A stretch of DNA of 64,000 nucleotides from Bin125 sp026705025. GTDB taxonomy: Bacteria > Chloroflexota > Dehalococcoidia > Bin125. The DNA lies in assembly GCA_026705025.1 (NCBI GenBank), contig JAPPBN010000036.1:50133-114132 (forward strand), in the 5' to 3' direction. Within the stretch, counting starts at the first letter, position 1; the number at the start of each line of letters is the position of its first letter. The notes beneath the pieces were generated by a model, which was not told the origin of the DNA, searched no databases, and worked only from the letters and a program-made list of their open reading frames with translations. Shown one piece after another: positions 26,076 through 33,621 of this stretch. A program made the position numbers and the translations under genes.

Positions 26076-27307
26076 CGCGCCCGGGCAAAGCCCGCGGGGA
26101 TCATGCCGATGACCATGCCCGATACGCGCCGATCTTCGCTCTCTCGCATCAGACCGACGATCTGACGCAGGACGGTGCCCAGCAAGGTCTGATTGAAGAG
26201 CCAGTCGTTGAGGTCTGCGTCGGTGGGGTAGTTGGCCCCGGGCTGGGCGGTTGCGGATTCGTGATAGAAGGCTCGCAAGTCGTCGGAGGCGAACTTGAGC
26301 CGCATGGGCATCGGATGATTCCAGTCGATCTCCCCGTCCGCCGGTTCCTCGCCGGTGGCGAAGTCCGCGAGCAGATTGGCCAGATCTTCGATCTGATCCA
26401 ATGACGCTCCTGAGATGCCAACCGTTGATCGGCCGCGCCGTTTGCGTGATTCCGCGTGCCAGGGCGCGAGCTGCCGGATTTCCTCGACGAGCTGATCGCG
26501 CAATGCCTCCGACTCGTTGGCCGGCTCCGGAGGCGCCAGCGCGACGGCGCAGGCCCAGGGGTCATCGCCGCTGGTCGGTGCGTCGTGCGGGTAGTCGGCG
26601 AGGGCAGTCTCCGTCGCCGTTTCAAGCAGTTTGAGTGAGGAGAGCAGCACGTCTCGCTGGAAGTCGGGCTGATCGGGCGAGCCGAGCGGTCGTCCCAACG
26701 GGAACGGCACGAAGAGCGAGCGCGGCGGATTCATCCCTTCCGCGTGTTCGCGGATCAGGGAGACGCCGGTTGTGGCCACGCGGCCTTCGCTGCCTCGTTC
26801 GATGTAGTGGCTGAGCGCACACACGGAGCGCGTGCAGAACGGTCAAACGGGCGTCAGGAATGCGGCGTTGACGCCGTCCTCGGCCAGCAGCCGGCCGATC
26901 TCTTCGCCGGTCTTCTCCAGCCGCGTCGGCTCGGGCTGGGCGCCCATGAACGAGTAGTGATAGCGACTGACGCCGCCAACCACGCCTTGGTCGACCAGCT
27001 CTCGCAGCCGTTCGAGCGGGAACACGGTGTTGATGTCCTGTTGGAAGCCGGAGCGGTCGAAGTTGACCGAGAGGTGCGACATGCGCAGGTCGGCGAAGTC
27101 GATGTCGCCTCGGATCAGTCGGTACTCGACCGAGCCGGGATTGAATGGACGGTCGTCGTGGGCGTGCATGCCGGCCGTCGTGACGATCGCCACCGTTGAC
27201 TCGGACAGAGGCCTGGGGGTGATCCAGGGCTGGGGCTCAATCTCCGGCAATGGGAGGCTGAGCAGATTCTTGGCCATGTCGGGGTGCATGTCGGATGTGC
27301 GGACCAT
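26072..27307 (-). CDS. selenoprotein B-type reductase (glycine/sarcosine/betaine/D-proline reductase family), Sec at in-frame TGA
   Basis: Two open segments in one frame (27307-26846 and 26842-26072) are joined by a single TGA at 26845-26843. Read as selenocysteine, it gives a 411-residue protein with Sec155 in FLTPV-U-PFCTRSV, a UxxC redox motif. The downstream part (RVATTGVSLIREHAEGMNPP, then SLFVPFPLGRPLG) matches the part following CxxC in GrdB/PrdB-like proteins, so homology crosses the TGA. The N-terminal domain begins with Met-Val-Arg after GGAG at seven bases and contains AIVTTAGMHAHDD. True GrdB/PrdB reduce glycine or D-proline; this lone gene lacks the partner subunits, so its substrate is unknown. 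A nonsense mutation is the alternative, but it would have to hit exactly the redox residue. Confidence 0.82.
26817..26835 (-). promoter_or_regulatory. candidate bacterial SECIS hairpin
   Basis: Seven bases after the TGA the mRNA can form GCACGC/GUGUGC (six pairs, one G-U) around the seven-base loop GCUCCGU, which starts with G. Bacterial SECIS elements lie just downstream of the Sec UGA inside the coding region and carry a G at the start of the apical loop. The distance from UGA to the loop (13 bases) is a little short of typical values, so support is moderate. Confidence 0.5.
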
Positions 27308-27465
27308 GGAAGGACTCCGGTGAGTTTGGGGCTGACCATCTCGAACGATATCGGATGAGGCCGATGGTTTGAGCTCGCGGGGATCAGATCAGGGCGGGCA
27401 CGGCGGGGCTGGAGGGGGAGGGGCCTCGCAGGAAAAAGAAAAAACGGGGCGGGTTGGGGGGCTGG

Positions 27466-27825
27466 TTACAAGGGATCGTCGTCTTCGTCGGGGGTCTCTT
27501 CCTTGGGGAGGGCAGGGGGACCCTCACCCCAGCCCCCCGCATCAAGTGCGGGGCAGGCTTCTCCCAGCGGGAGAGGGAGCCGGAGGGAGCCAAGGGAAGT
27601 CCCAATGTCGGGGCGGTCGTAGAGGTCGCGGAGGAGGTGGCGGGCGACGTCGTAGGGGTCGGTGGCGAGGTAGAGCTGATGGTTGAGGCGGGCGCGTTCG
27701 TTGGGGGCGAAGAGTTCGCGGACGACCTTGTCGAGGGCGTTGAGACGGCGGTAGGCGGGGGCGTCGCTGTTGGCCTGTCGCCAGAGTCGGTCGATGCTGG
27801 CTCGGAAGTGGAAGGGGTTTGGCAT
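27466..27825 (-). CDS. small protein of unknown function, 3' end invaded by repeats
   Basis: The 119-residue protein starts at an ATG preceded by AAGGAG. Residues 1-80 look like a genuine soluble helical domain (DRLWRQANSDAPAYRRLNALDKVV, NERARLNHQLYLATDPYDVARHLL). From about residue 81 the reading frame passes through the palindromic repeat at 27518-27588, giving a Pro/Gly-rich stretch, and ends with the acidic DEDDDPL. The original stop may have been lost by repeat insertion. The 13-bp motif at 27850-27862 lies 24 bases upstream and is shared with the HTH gene at 59083. No family is recognised. Confidence 0.6.
   Translation of the reverse strand: MPNPFHFRASIDRLWRQANSDAPAYRRLNALDKVVRELFAPNERARLNHQLYLATDPYDVARHLLRDLYDRPDIGTSLGSLRLPLPLGEACPALDAGGWGEGPPALPKEETPDEDDDPL
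27518..27588 (-). repeat. A-type repeat with nested TCAAG hairpin, inside a coding region
   Basis: Read on the minus strand it has the A-type CTCCCTCTCCC arm and GGGAGA return, then a TCAAG-loop hairpin (27535-27553, arms CCCCGCA/TGCGGGG), then the A-type tail GGGGTGAGGG. It looks like a B-type hairpin placed inside an A-type unit. The whole element lies within the 3' part of the gene at 27466-27825. Confidence 0.7.
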
Positions 27826-27849
27826 TGGGGATGCTCCTTGTTGCGACGT

Positions 27850-27862
27850 GTACGTATGTTCT
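27850..27862 (-). promoter_or_regulatory. shared operator-like motif, site 1
   Basis: The minus strand reads AGAACATACGTAC, 24 bases before the ATG at 27825 and directly after a TATATT that could be a -10 element. The core GAAC-4 bases-GTAC resembles the GAACnnnnGTTC SOS box recognised by LexA in Gram-positive-type systems, with one mismatch. Site 2 is at 59048-59060. Confidence 0.5.
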
Positions 27863-27964
27863 GAATATATAGAGGTTTGGAGGGAGATGGGGGTCTGGGT
27901 TGTCGGGGTATGAGGTAGGGGTTACTGTCGGCTGCGTTCGGGGATCGCGGTCTGGGCCCCGTGT

Positions 27965-27983
27965 CCCCTGGTCAAGCCAGGGG
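27965..27983. repeat. B-type hairpin repeat with TCAAG loop (copy 2)
   Basis: The arms CCCCTGG and CCAGGGG enclose the loop TCAAG. Flanking GGGCATCGGA-like blocks (27997-28030) recur beside copy 3 at 58956-58974. It lies in the 261-base gap between 27826 and 28086, in which I see no gene; the left end of that gap holds the promoter-like motif at 27850-27862. Confidence 0.7.
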
Positions 27984-28086
27984 CAGGCAAGCAAGGGGCA
28001 TCGGAAGAGGGCGCAGGGGACATCGGAAGGGGGGCGAGGGGGTCGCTGGTAGTCTGAGAATATTGAGCAAGATGAGGAATGGGGCG

Positions 28087-28428
28087 ATGCCCGAAGACAC
28101 GATTGAAGTGAGCGTGCGCATGGCCGACCGGGGCGAGGTTGGCTACCGGATGGTGTCAGCGTCGATAAGCAGTCGCGAGGGATCGCTCGCGGGCGCGCCG
28201 GTCGCCTTCACGATCGAGAACGGTCCGGGCACGCTCGCCTCTGCCGGCGGCCGGGAGCGCACGGTGGATTCGGACGAGTGGGGCATCGCCGAGGTCAACT
28301 GGTACCCCGAGCAGCACGCGCGCTCATCGCCCGAGGCGGAAGTCGTGCAGACGGTGACGATCAAAGCAGTCTGCGAATCGGCCGCCGACGTCTCGCTCAA
28401 CGTCGCCTCACCACTCTGGAAGCACTAA
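28087..28428 (+). CDS. small protein with bacterial Ig-like (Big_1-type) fold
   Basis: The 113-residue protein reads as a single Ig-like domain: GAPVAFTIENGPGTLAS, then RTVDSDEWGIAEVNW and VTIKAVCESAADVSLNV. This is the G-x-P-V-x-F ... T-D-x-x-G-x-A pattern of invasin-like Big_1 repeats. No signal peptide is seen. An in-frame ATG at 28072 would add five residues. The membrane protein gene follows five bases later, suggesting one transcript. Confidence 0.6.
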   Translation: MPEDTIEVSVRMADRGEVGYRMVSASISSREGSLAGAPVAFTIENGPGTLASAGGRERTVDSDEWGIAEVNWYPEQHARSSPEAEVVQTVTIKAVCESAADVSLNVASPLWKH

Positions 28429-28433
28429 CTCGG

Positions 28434-29201
28434 TTGACGTCAGAGCAGCAAGAGCAGCATTCGCGGCAACAGGACCAAGAGCCAGCCCAGCCGGAACTGC
28501 CCGAGTGGGCGCAGAAGATCGACCGGATTCCACAGGTCGACCCGGTCGCGATACTCGGCGTCGGTCCGACAGTGGCGTATCTCCTGTTCAACGGCGTGAT
28601 TGGCGTTCGCGCCGCGATTGCGGCGGCGGTCATCGCGGGTGTGATCGTCTACATCGTCCAGCGCCGCTTGCGCCCGCAGATCACGGTCGTGCGCTGGCTG
28701 ATGGTGTTCAGCGTCTGCTTCAATGTCGGCTTCGGCGTCTGGGGCCTGATCGAGGCGGACGGCAAGGTCTACTGGGCCCGCGACTTCGTCGATAACTTTG
28801 TGCTCGGCGGCGTCTTCCTGATCAGCGTGTTCATGGGTCGGCCGATCGTCAGCGCCGTCGTGCGCGAGACCTTCCCCGATATTCGTCAGAAGATGCCCGC
28901 CGATCATCGCGTCTGGACCCGGCTAACGATCGTCTGGGGGCTGTACATCGCGCTCGCGGGCGTGCTGCGCTGGTGGATCCTCGACCAGGTCAGCGCCGAG
29001 ACCTACGCGTGGATCCGCCTGCCGCTCGGCTGGGGGCTCGGCGCGGTGTTGATGCTCTGGACCTTCAATACCGTCAGCCGTGCGATGGCGGAAGTCGCGC
29101 TCCTGCGGGGTCGCTCGGGATCGGACCCTGATTCAGACGCAGACTCAGACTCAGACGATGCCGGCGAAGTGGTCGCGGATTCCGAGGTCGCCGAACGCTG
29201 A
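28434..29201 (+). CDS. multi-span membrane protein (DUF3159/VC0807-like)
   Basis: With the TTG at 28434 the protein has 255 residues: a Gln-rich N-terminal stretch, then about six hydrophobic segments starting PVAILGVGPTVAYLLFNGVIG. The tail is acidic and Ser/Asp-rich (SDPDSDADSDSDD). The RIPQVDPV... opening and the helix layout resemble DUF3159 or VC0807-type proteins, which are often grouped with intracellular septation-like membrane proteins; the function is unknown. The frame stays open further upstream but overlaps the Ig-like gene. Its 3' end overlaps the convergent Ldh2 gene by 51 bases. Confidence 0.6.
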   Translation: MTSEQQEQHSRQQDQEPAQPELPEWAQKIDRIPQVDPVAILGVGPTVAYLLFNGVIGVRAAIAAAVIAGVIVYIVQRRLRPQITVVRWLMVFSVCFNVGFGVWGLIEADGKVYWARDFVDNFVLGGVFLISVFMGRPIVSAVVRETFPDIRQKMPADHRVWTRLTIVWGLYIALAGVLRWWILDQVSAETYAWIRLPLGWGLGAVLMLWTFNTVSRAMAEVALLRGRSGSDPDSDADSDSDDAGEVVADSEVAER

Positions 29202-30236
29202 GCGAAACCACTCGATCACCTCGGGGTGATACGGGATACCGCGTTCGGAGCGGTCGATCTCCGCTTCATGCTCTTCGAGACCTGCGTAGATCACGCGCTC
29301 CTCACCCGGAGCGGTGGGCGTCTCGCGCAGCGCCTTGAGGTACTCATCCATGTGACTCTTGAACTCGTCGACGTCGGTGAACGAGGCGATGTTGAAGACG
29401 GTGAAGTGGTGGCCGACGCCGTTGAATCGGAACAACGCCGAGCCGGCGTTGGCCATGATCCCGCTGAGAATGTCGATCATCACGGCCAGCGAATAGCCCT
29501 TGTGCGAGCCGATTTCGCGGGTGCCGCCCAGGGGCAGCATGAGGAATTCGTCCGGGGTCTGCGCCGACTCCATCATCGGCGTGCCGTCGGCCGTGGCGAC
29601 CCAGCCGGGCAGCAGGTCCTCGCCCAGCCGCTGCGCGAGACGGATCTTGTTGCCCGCGACCGACGACATCGAGGCGTCGAAGATGAACGGCGCTTCCTCG
29701 TTGGCCGGCGCGGCGATGCTCATTGGATTGAGGCCCACCATCGCCTGGGCGCCGTGGGTCGGCGCGACGAGCAGCCCGCCGACCGTCATCGAGAGGCCGA
29801 TCATGTCGTGCTCCAGCGCCATCTGCGCGTGGTACGCAGCCGCGCCGAAATGTCCACCGTTGTTGCAGACGACCGTCGCCACGCCCTGGTTGCGCGCTTT
29901 CTCGATTGCCAGCTCCATCGCCTGCGGGCCGACGGTCAGACCCAGGCCACGGTCGCAGTTGATCGTGGCGGCGGCCGGAGCGTCCCGCTCGATTGTCCAG
30001 TTCGGCGTCGGGTTGATGTCGCCCGACTTGAAGCCGGCGACGTAGGCGCGCAGCATGTTGGACACGCCGTGCGAGTCGATCCCGCGCAGGTCGGCGTAAA
30101 GCAGGGTGTCGGTGCTGCGCCGCGCGTCATCCTCGGGCATGCCACAGGCGGTGAAGATCTCATGCACGGCGCCGCGCATGGCGTCGCCGGGAATTCGCAC
30201 GGCAATCTCTTCGGGGACGGCGAACTGCTTCAGCAT
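29151..30236 (-). CDS. Ldh2-family malate/L-lactate-type dehydrogenase
   Basis: The 361-residue protein contains the Ldh2/YlbC family features LRGIDSHGVSNM (catalytic His), NNGGHFGAAAYHAQMA, LNPMSIAAP and GTREIGSHKGYSLAVMIDILSG. These NAD(P)-dependent enzymes oxidise 2-hydroxyacids such as malate, lactate, ureidoglycolate or sulfolactate, and the exact substrate cannot be told. The start at 30236 fits the usual beginning; the frame stays open beyond it without family similarity. The last 51 bases overlap the convergent membrane protein gene. Confidence 0.88.
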   Translation of the reverse strand: MLKQFAVPEEIAVRIPGDAMRGAVHEIFTACGMPEDDARRSTDTLLYADLRGIDSHGVSNMLRAYVAGFKSGDINPTPNWTIERDAPAAATINCDRGLGLTVGPQAMELAIEKARNQGVATVVCNNGGHFGAAAYHAQMALEHDMIGLSMTVGGLLVAPTHGAQAMVGLNPMSIAAPANEEAPFIFDASMSSVAGNKIRLAQRLGEDLLPGWVATADGTPMMESAQTPDEFLMLPLGGTREIGSHKGYSLAVMIDILSGIMANAGSALFRFNGVGHHFTVFNIASFTDVDEFKSHMDEYLKALRETPTAPGEERVIYAGLEEHEAEIDRSERGIPYHPEVIEWFRSAFGDLGIRDHFAGIV

Positions 30237-30455
30237 GTCGGGCTCCAGAATTGGGTGATCTGTCGGACTGTGTGGCAGGGTACCGCCAGATTGACGCCTG
30301 CTTGTCAAGCGAAACGTGGGAATCGCGCTGTTCTCCAGGCGATGACCAAACAGGTGCGCCGCGTGACCAGGAACTGCATACCGTCGGAATTGGAGGCGAA
30401 GAATCGCGTCGCCCTGACGCCGCTCAACCGCCCCCGCACCATGGAGTGTGACCTC

Positions 30456-30707
30456 ATGATTGTCCCGACCGAACCCAACCCCTTTGCGCCGACTTCCGCT
30501 GCCGAACGGGTCGCGACGGAACGGCAGATGCGCGAGGTGGCTCGGCGCCGCTGGGAAGCCCAGCAGGAGCACGAGCGCACGCGTCAGCGGAAGCAGGTGG
30601 TGGATCGCGTCAAGCAGATCCGACACCTGCGTCCCGGCCGCGCGGTCGCGAACTCGCTCTCGCCGATCTACAGCATGTTCAACGAGTCCTTCTTCCGGGC
30701 TCGCTGA
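30456..30707 (+). CDS. small basic/charged protein of unknown function
   Basis: The 83-residue protein from the ATG at 30456 has GGAG nine bases upstream. The first part is MIVPTEPNPFAPTS, followed by a long charged helix rich in Arg, Glu and Gln (ERVATERQMREVARRRWEAQ) and a C-terminal SPIYSMFNESFFRAR. A strong intrinsic terminator follows, which supports it being an expressed gene. The frame is open far upstream, but that stretch is the shadow of the Ldh2 gene. No family is recognised. Confidence 0.55.
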   Translation: MIVPTEPNPFAPTSAAERVATERQMREVARRRWEAQQEHERTRQRKQVVDRVKQIRHLRPGRAVANSLSPIYSMFNESFFRAR

Positions 30708-30736
30708 GCCAACAGCAGGACAATAGTCCGCCCAGC

Positions 30737-30780
30737 AACGGCGGTCTCTGTGACCCGAGGGTCAGGAGGCCGCCGTTTTT
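30737..30780 (+). terminator. Rho-independent terminator
   Basis: AACGGCGG (30737-30744) pairs with CCGCCGTT (30770-30777), with a second inner stem TGACCC/GGGTCA, and the hairpin runs into TTTTT. It ends transcription of the small gene at 30456-30707. Confidence 0.85.
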
Positions 30781-30819
30781 CGTGGGTTCGGCAGTGTTCC
30801 TCCGGATGGCTGTGGTCGA

Positions 30820-31053
30820 TCAGACCCCGCTGAGCACCACGCCCATCAAGGCAATCATGAGCGCGGCGAGCAGGCCCATTCCCCAAAGCATCATTCTCTG
30901 TAGATCGTCGATTCTGCGGTTCATCTCGTCCCGGAGGTCGTCGATCCTGTTGTTCAACTCGTCACGGAGGTTGTCGATGCGACCGTTGAACTGGTCGCGG
31001 ACCATGCGGAGTTCCGAGATTGTTGCTGGTCTGGAGTCGTCGGCCGTGGTCAT
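30820..31053 (-). CDS. small coiled-coil membrane protein with 11-residue repeats
   Basis: The 77-residue protein has a polar N-terminus, then three consecutive 11-residue units of the form N-x-RID-x-L-x-x-x-[LM] (about 22-55), then one membrane helix (MLWGMGLLAALMIALMGVVL). A hendecad coiled coil next to a C-terminal anchor suggests a small oligomeric membrane protein. No known family is identified. The 271-base gap upstream (31054-31324) holds no gene that I can see; it contains the palindrome ATCACGTGAT near 31252 and a CGCAGC/GCTGCG hairpin near 31275. Confidence 0.6.
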   Translation of the reverse strand: MTTADDSRPATISELRMVRDQFNGRIDNLRDELNNRIDDLRDEMNRRIDDLQRMMLWGMGLLAALMIALMGVVLSGV

Positions 31054-31324
31054 CGCCTGCTACGTCCATGAGCGAGGGTAGATGGATTTGGGTGACAGTG
31101 ACAATGATATCGCAAACAACGATTAATCTGTACCGGTGCGAGAGCCCTCTATGACGGCTCGATGTCGGCCTGTGGGTCGGCGTCGCGGCAGATTCTGGAT
31201 TGGGCAAGGCCCGAGAGGGTCGCTGATACACTTGCGGCTGCGTGAACGAAATCACGTGATCACGGAGAACTCGCGCAGCGGATTGCTGCGCGGCCACACA
31301 AGCAATTGTTGAGAGGGGAGCGCG

Positions 31325-31747
31325 GTGGCTGAGTACACCAAGCCCATTCCGAGTCCCGATCCGGTCTCACAGCCATTCTGGGACGGGGCCAAAGCGGGGA
31401 AGCTGATGCTCCCCCGTTGTTCCGACTGCAACCGAGTCCACTGGTACCCGCGGGTGATCTGCCCGTTCTGCCACTCGATGAACATCGACTGGATCGAGGC
31501 AACCGGCAGGGGGACGATTCACACCTTCGCCGTCCAGCACAACCGCGGCCTCGTCGCGCGCGGCTGGGGCGACGAAGTCCCGTACGTGACCGCCTACATC
31601 GACCTCGCCGAGGGCGACCGGATGCTGACCGTGCTCAAGGGCGTCGACCCCAACGACCCCGAGTCGATCAAGATCGGCGGCGCCGTGGAGATCGAGTTCG
31701 AGGAAGCCTCCGAAGACGTCCACATCCCCTTCTGGCGGCCCGTCTAG
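31325..31747 (+). CDS. Zn-ribbon OB-fold acyl-CoA-associated protein (DUF35)
   Basis: The 140-residue protein has an N-terminal helix (PFWDGAKAGKLMLPRC), a rubredoxin-like zinc ribbon with CSDC and CPFC pairs, and a C-terminal OB-fold (GRGTIHTFAVQHNRG, PYVTAYIDLAEGDRML). DUF35 proteins are partners of SCP2-type thiolases and bind the CoA part of the substrate. The thiolase gene lies 41 bases downstream, matching that partnership. The start is a GTG. Confidence 0.9.
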   Translation: MAEYTKPIPSPDPVSQPFWDGAKAGKLMLPRCSDCNRVHWYPRVICPFCHSMNIDWIEATGRGTIHTFAVQHNRGLVARGWGDEVPYVTAYIDLAEGDRMLTVLKGVDPNDPESIKIGGAVEIEFEEASEDVHIPFWRPV

Positions 31748-31788
31748 GCGTACCAGAGACATCACTCAGAAGCACACAGGAGCACACT

Positions 31789-33054
31789 ATGCCTGGTGAA
31801 GCATCAAAGGCCGCCGCGATCATCGGCGCCGCCGAAGCCAACGACATCGGTTACCCGGCGACGCCCAAGTCGTCGCTGACCCTGCACATCGAAGCGATCA
31901 ACAACGTCTGCGAGATGACGGGCATCCCGATCGCCGCGATCGACGGGATCTTCTCAGCCGGCTGGTCGCCGCAGCTCGCGGAATACCTCGGATTGCACCC
32001 CAAGTACATCGACACGACCTCAGTCGGTGGCTGCTCATTCGAGATGCACGTGCATCACGCCCTGGCCGCGATCCACGCCGGCGTGATCAACGTGGCGCTC
32101 GTCTCCCACGGCGAGATGGGATTCAGCCAGCGGTTCACCGGCGGCAAGGGCACCGGACGCCCCTTCGGCGGCGGCGACCCCTGGGATCCAGGCACGCAGC
32201 ACACGTCGGCTTACGGCCTGGGTGGCGCGCCGACCGGTTACTCGCACGCGATGAACCGGCACATGCACCGCTACGGCACCACGCAGGAAGACTTCGCTGA
32301 GATCGCGGTCGTGACTCGTGAATGGGCGACGCTCAATCCGCGCGCGGTCATGTATCGCAAGGCCGGTGAGGGCGACCTGCCCCCGCTCGAGCAGGGCGAG
32401 TGGGGCGGCGGCAAGCGCGGCCACACATTTGGCGGGCCGATCACGGTCGACACCGTGATGAATTCACGCGCCATCTCCTGGCCGATCAAGCTGCTCGACG
32501 TTTGCCTGGTCACCGACCACGGCGGCGCGGTGCTGATTGCGGGACCGGAGATCGCCAGCACGTCCAAGACCCCGCCGGTCTGGATTGCCGGCGCCGGTGA
32601 GAGCATCTCTCACTGGAACATGCTCGAGATGAACGACTTCACGGAGACGTCGGCCGGCCGCTCTGCGTCGTCCGCCTACCGGATGGCGGGAATGGGTCCC
32701 GAGGACATGGAAATGGCCATGATCTACGACTCATTCACCGTCACGGCCGGGATGACAGCCGAGATGCTGGGTCTCGCCCGTCCGGGCGAAGGCCCCTCAC
32801 TGTGGAAAGATCGTCACGCGGCGCCAGGTGGTCGACTGCCGATCAACACCAACGGCGGCGGGCTGAGCTTCAACCACTCCGGCATGTACGGCATGCAGTT
32901 GCTGGTCGAGGCCTACCGCCAGCTCTCCGGCACTGCTGAGGACGACGGTTTCTCCGGCGACCCGGGCAAGCAGACGAGCGCTCGCAGCTGCGTCGTTAAT
33001 GGCACCGGCGGAACGCTCTCAACGACCGGGACCCTGGTCCTCACGTCCGACTGA
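31789..33054 (+). CDS. SCP-x type thiolase family protein
   Basis: The 421-residue protein starts at an ATG with AGGAG eight bases before. It has the non-decarboxylating thiolase fold of the SCP-x/archaeal acetyl-CoA acetyltransferase branch: SVGGCSFEMHVHHALAAI with the candidate nucleophilic Cys, MNRHMHRYGTTQEDFAEIAV, DMEMAMIYDSFTV and NTNGGGLSFNHSGMYGM. With the DUF35 partner it probably performs a thiolytic or aldol-type step on side-chain acyl-CoAs. A transcription terminator follows directly. Confidence 0.9.
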   Translation: MPGEASKAAAIIGAAEANDIGYPATPKSSLTLHIEAINNVCEMTGIPIAAIDGIFSAGWSPQLAEYLGLHPKYIDTTSVGGCSFEMHVHHALAAIHAGVINVALVSHGEMGFSQRFTGGKGTGRPFGGGDPWDPGTQHTSAYGLGGAPTGYSHAMNRHMHRYGTTQEDFAEIAVVTREWATLNPRAVMYRKAGEGDLPPLEQGEWGGGKRGHTFGGPITVDTVMNSRAISWPIKLLDVCLVTDHGGAVLIAGPEIASTSKTPPVWIAGAGESISHWNMLEMNDFTETSAGRSASSAYRMAGMGPEDMEMAMIYDSFTVTAGMTAEMLGLARPGEGPSLWKDRHAAPGGRLPINTNGGGLSFNHSGMYGMQLLVEAYRQLSGTAEDDGFSGDPGKQTSARSCVVNGTGGTLSTTGTLVLTSD

Positions 33055-33079
33055 TCAGCGGTCCTGACTAACGGCCAAC

Positions 33080-33116
33080 GAGGCCGCCTCCGAAGTAACG
33101 CGGAGGCGGCCTCATT
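33080..33116 (+). terminator. strong terminator hairpin after the thiolase gene
   Basis: GAGGCCGCCTCCG (33080-33092) and CGGAGGCGGCCTC (33101-33113) are perfectly complementary (13 bp) around an 8-base loop and are followed by ATTT. The T-run is short but stem strength and position support termination. Confidence 0.75.
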
Positions 33117-33155
33117 TGGTTACCTTGCCGCGAACGACACTGATTGGTGGCTGCC

Positions 33156-33596
33156 ATGACGGAATCGACGGCGACTGACGCCGGTCAACACAACCAGCAA
33201 ACTGCGCAGGGCGTCTCCTTCTTCTGGGCGATGATCATGGCGGCAGGTTTCGTCGTCCTGTTTGGTCTGACGCAGTGGGGCATCCTGGACGATGTGCCAA
33301 CCTCGGAGATTGGAATCTTCGCTGTGGGCACTGCGAACGGCATTGGCGTGATTGCGATCGGTGGATGGAACGCCATCGGGCTGGTGGCGATTGGCGGTGC
33401 GAACTCAATCGGGTTGGTCGCCGTCGGCGGATTCAACTCGGTGGGGGTGATCGCATTTGGAGGCGTGAGCAGCTACGGGATCATCTCGGTCGGCGGTATT
33501 CAGGCGTTCGGCACGAAGCTCGCGGTTCGCATCTTCCAGTGGTCGCCGCAGATCCTCCGCGGTCGGGGAGCCGGCGGTGGCGAGGCCACCAGCTGA
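33156..33596 (+). CDS. membrane-associated protein with six 11-residue Gly-rich repeats
   Basis: The 146-residue protein (ATG at 33156; TTG at 33144 is an alternative) has one N-terminal hydrophobic segment (FFWAMIMAAGFVVLFGL). Six tandem 11-residue units follow, of the type IG-[VL]-x-A-[VIF]-GG-x-N-[AS], beginning EIGIFAVGTANG and ending YGIISVGGIQA. The period and the alternating small/hydrophobic pattern fit a short beta-solenoid or a stacked membrane-embedded repeat. A similar ending is known in uncharacterised bacterial inner-membrane proteins. Function is unknown. The thiamin riboswitch starts 26 bases after its stop. Confidence 0.65.
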   Translation: MTESTATDAGQHNQQTAQGVSFFWAMIMAAGFVVLFGLTQWGILDDVPTSEIGIFAVGTANGIGVIAIGGWNAIGLVAIGGANSIGLVAVGGFNSVGVIAFGGVSSYGIISVGGIQAFGTKLAVRIFQWSPQILRGRGAGGGEATS

Positions 33597-33621
33597 GTGT
33601 GTTAATCTTCTGATAGAGACA

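Noticed and set aside
26843..26845. Nonsense mutation making a pseudogene of the GrdB-like gene
   Set aside because: The stop is exactly TGA at the redox position, both sides are intact and family-like, and a second gene in the window shows the same pattern.
29226..30707. A 493-codon plus-strand frame opposite the Ldh2 gene
   Set aside because: It is the antisense shadow of a well-supported dehydrogenase; only the last 83 codons have an own ribosome-binding site and terminator.
31417..33054. A 545-codon thiolase with an Arg-rich N-terminal extension
   Set aside because: The extension overlaps the OB-fold gene in another frame; AGGAG before the ATG at 31789 defines the start.
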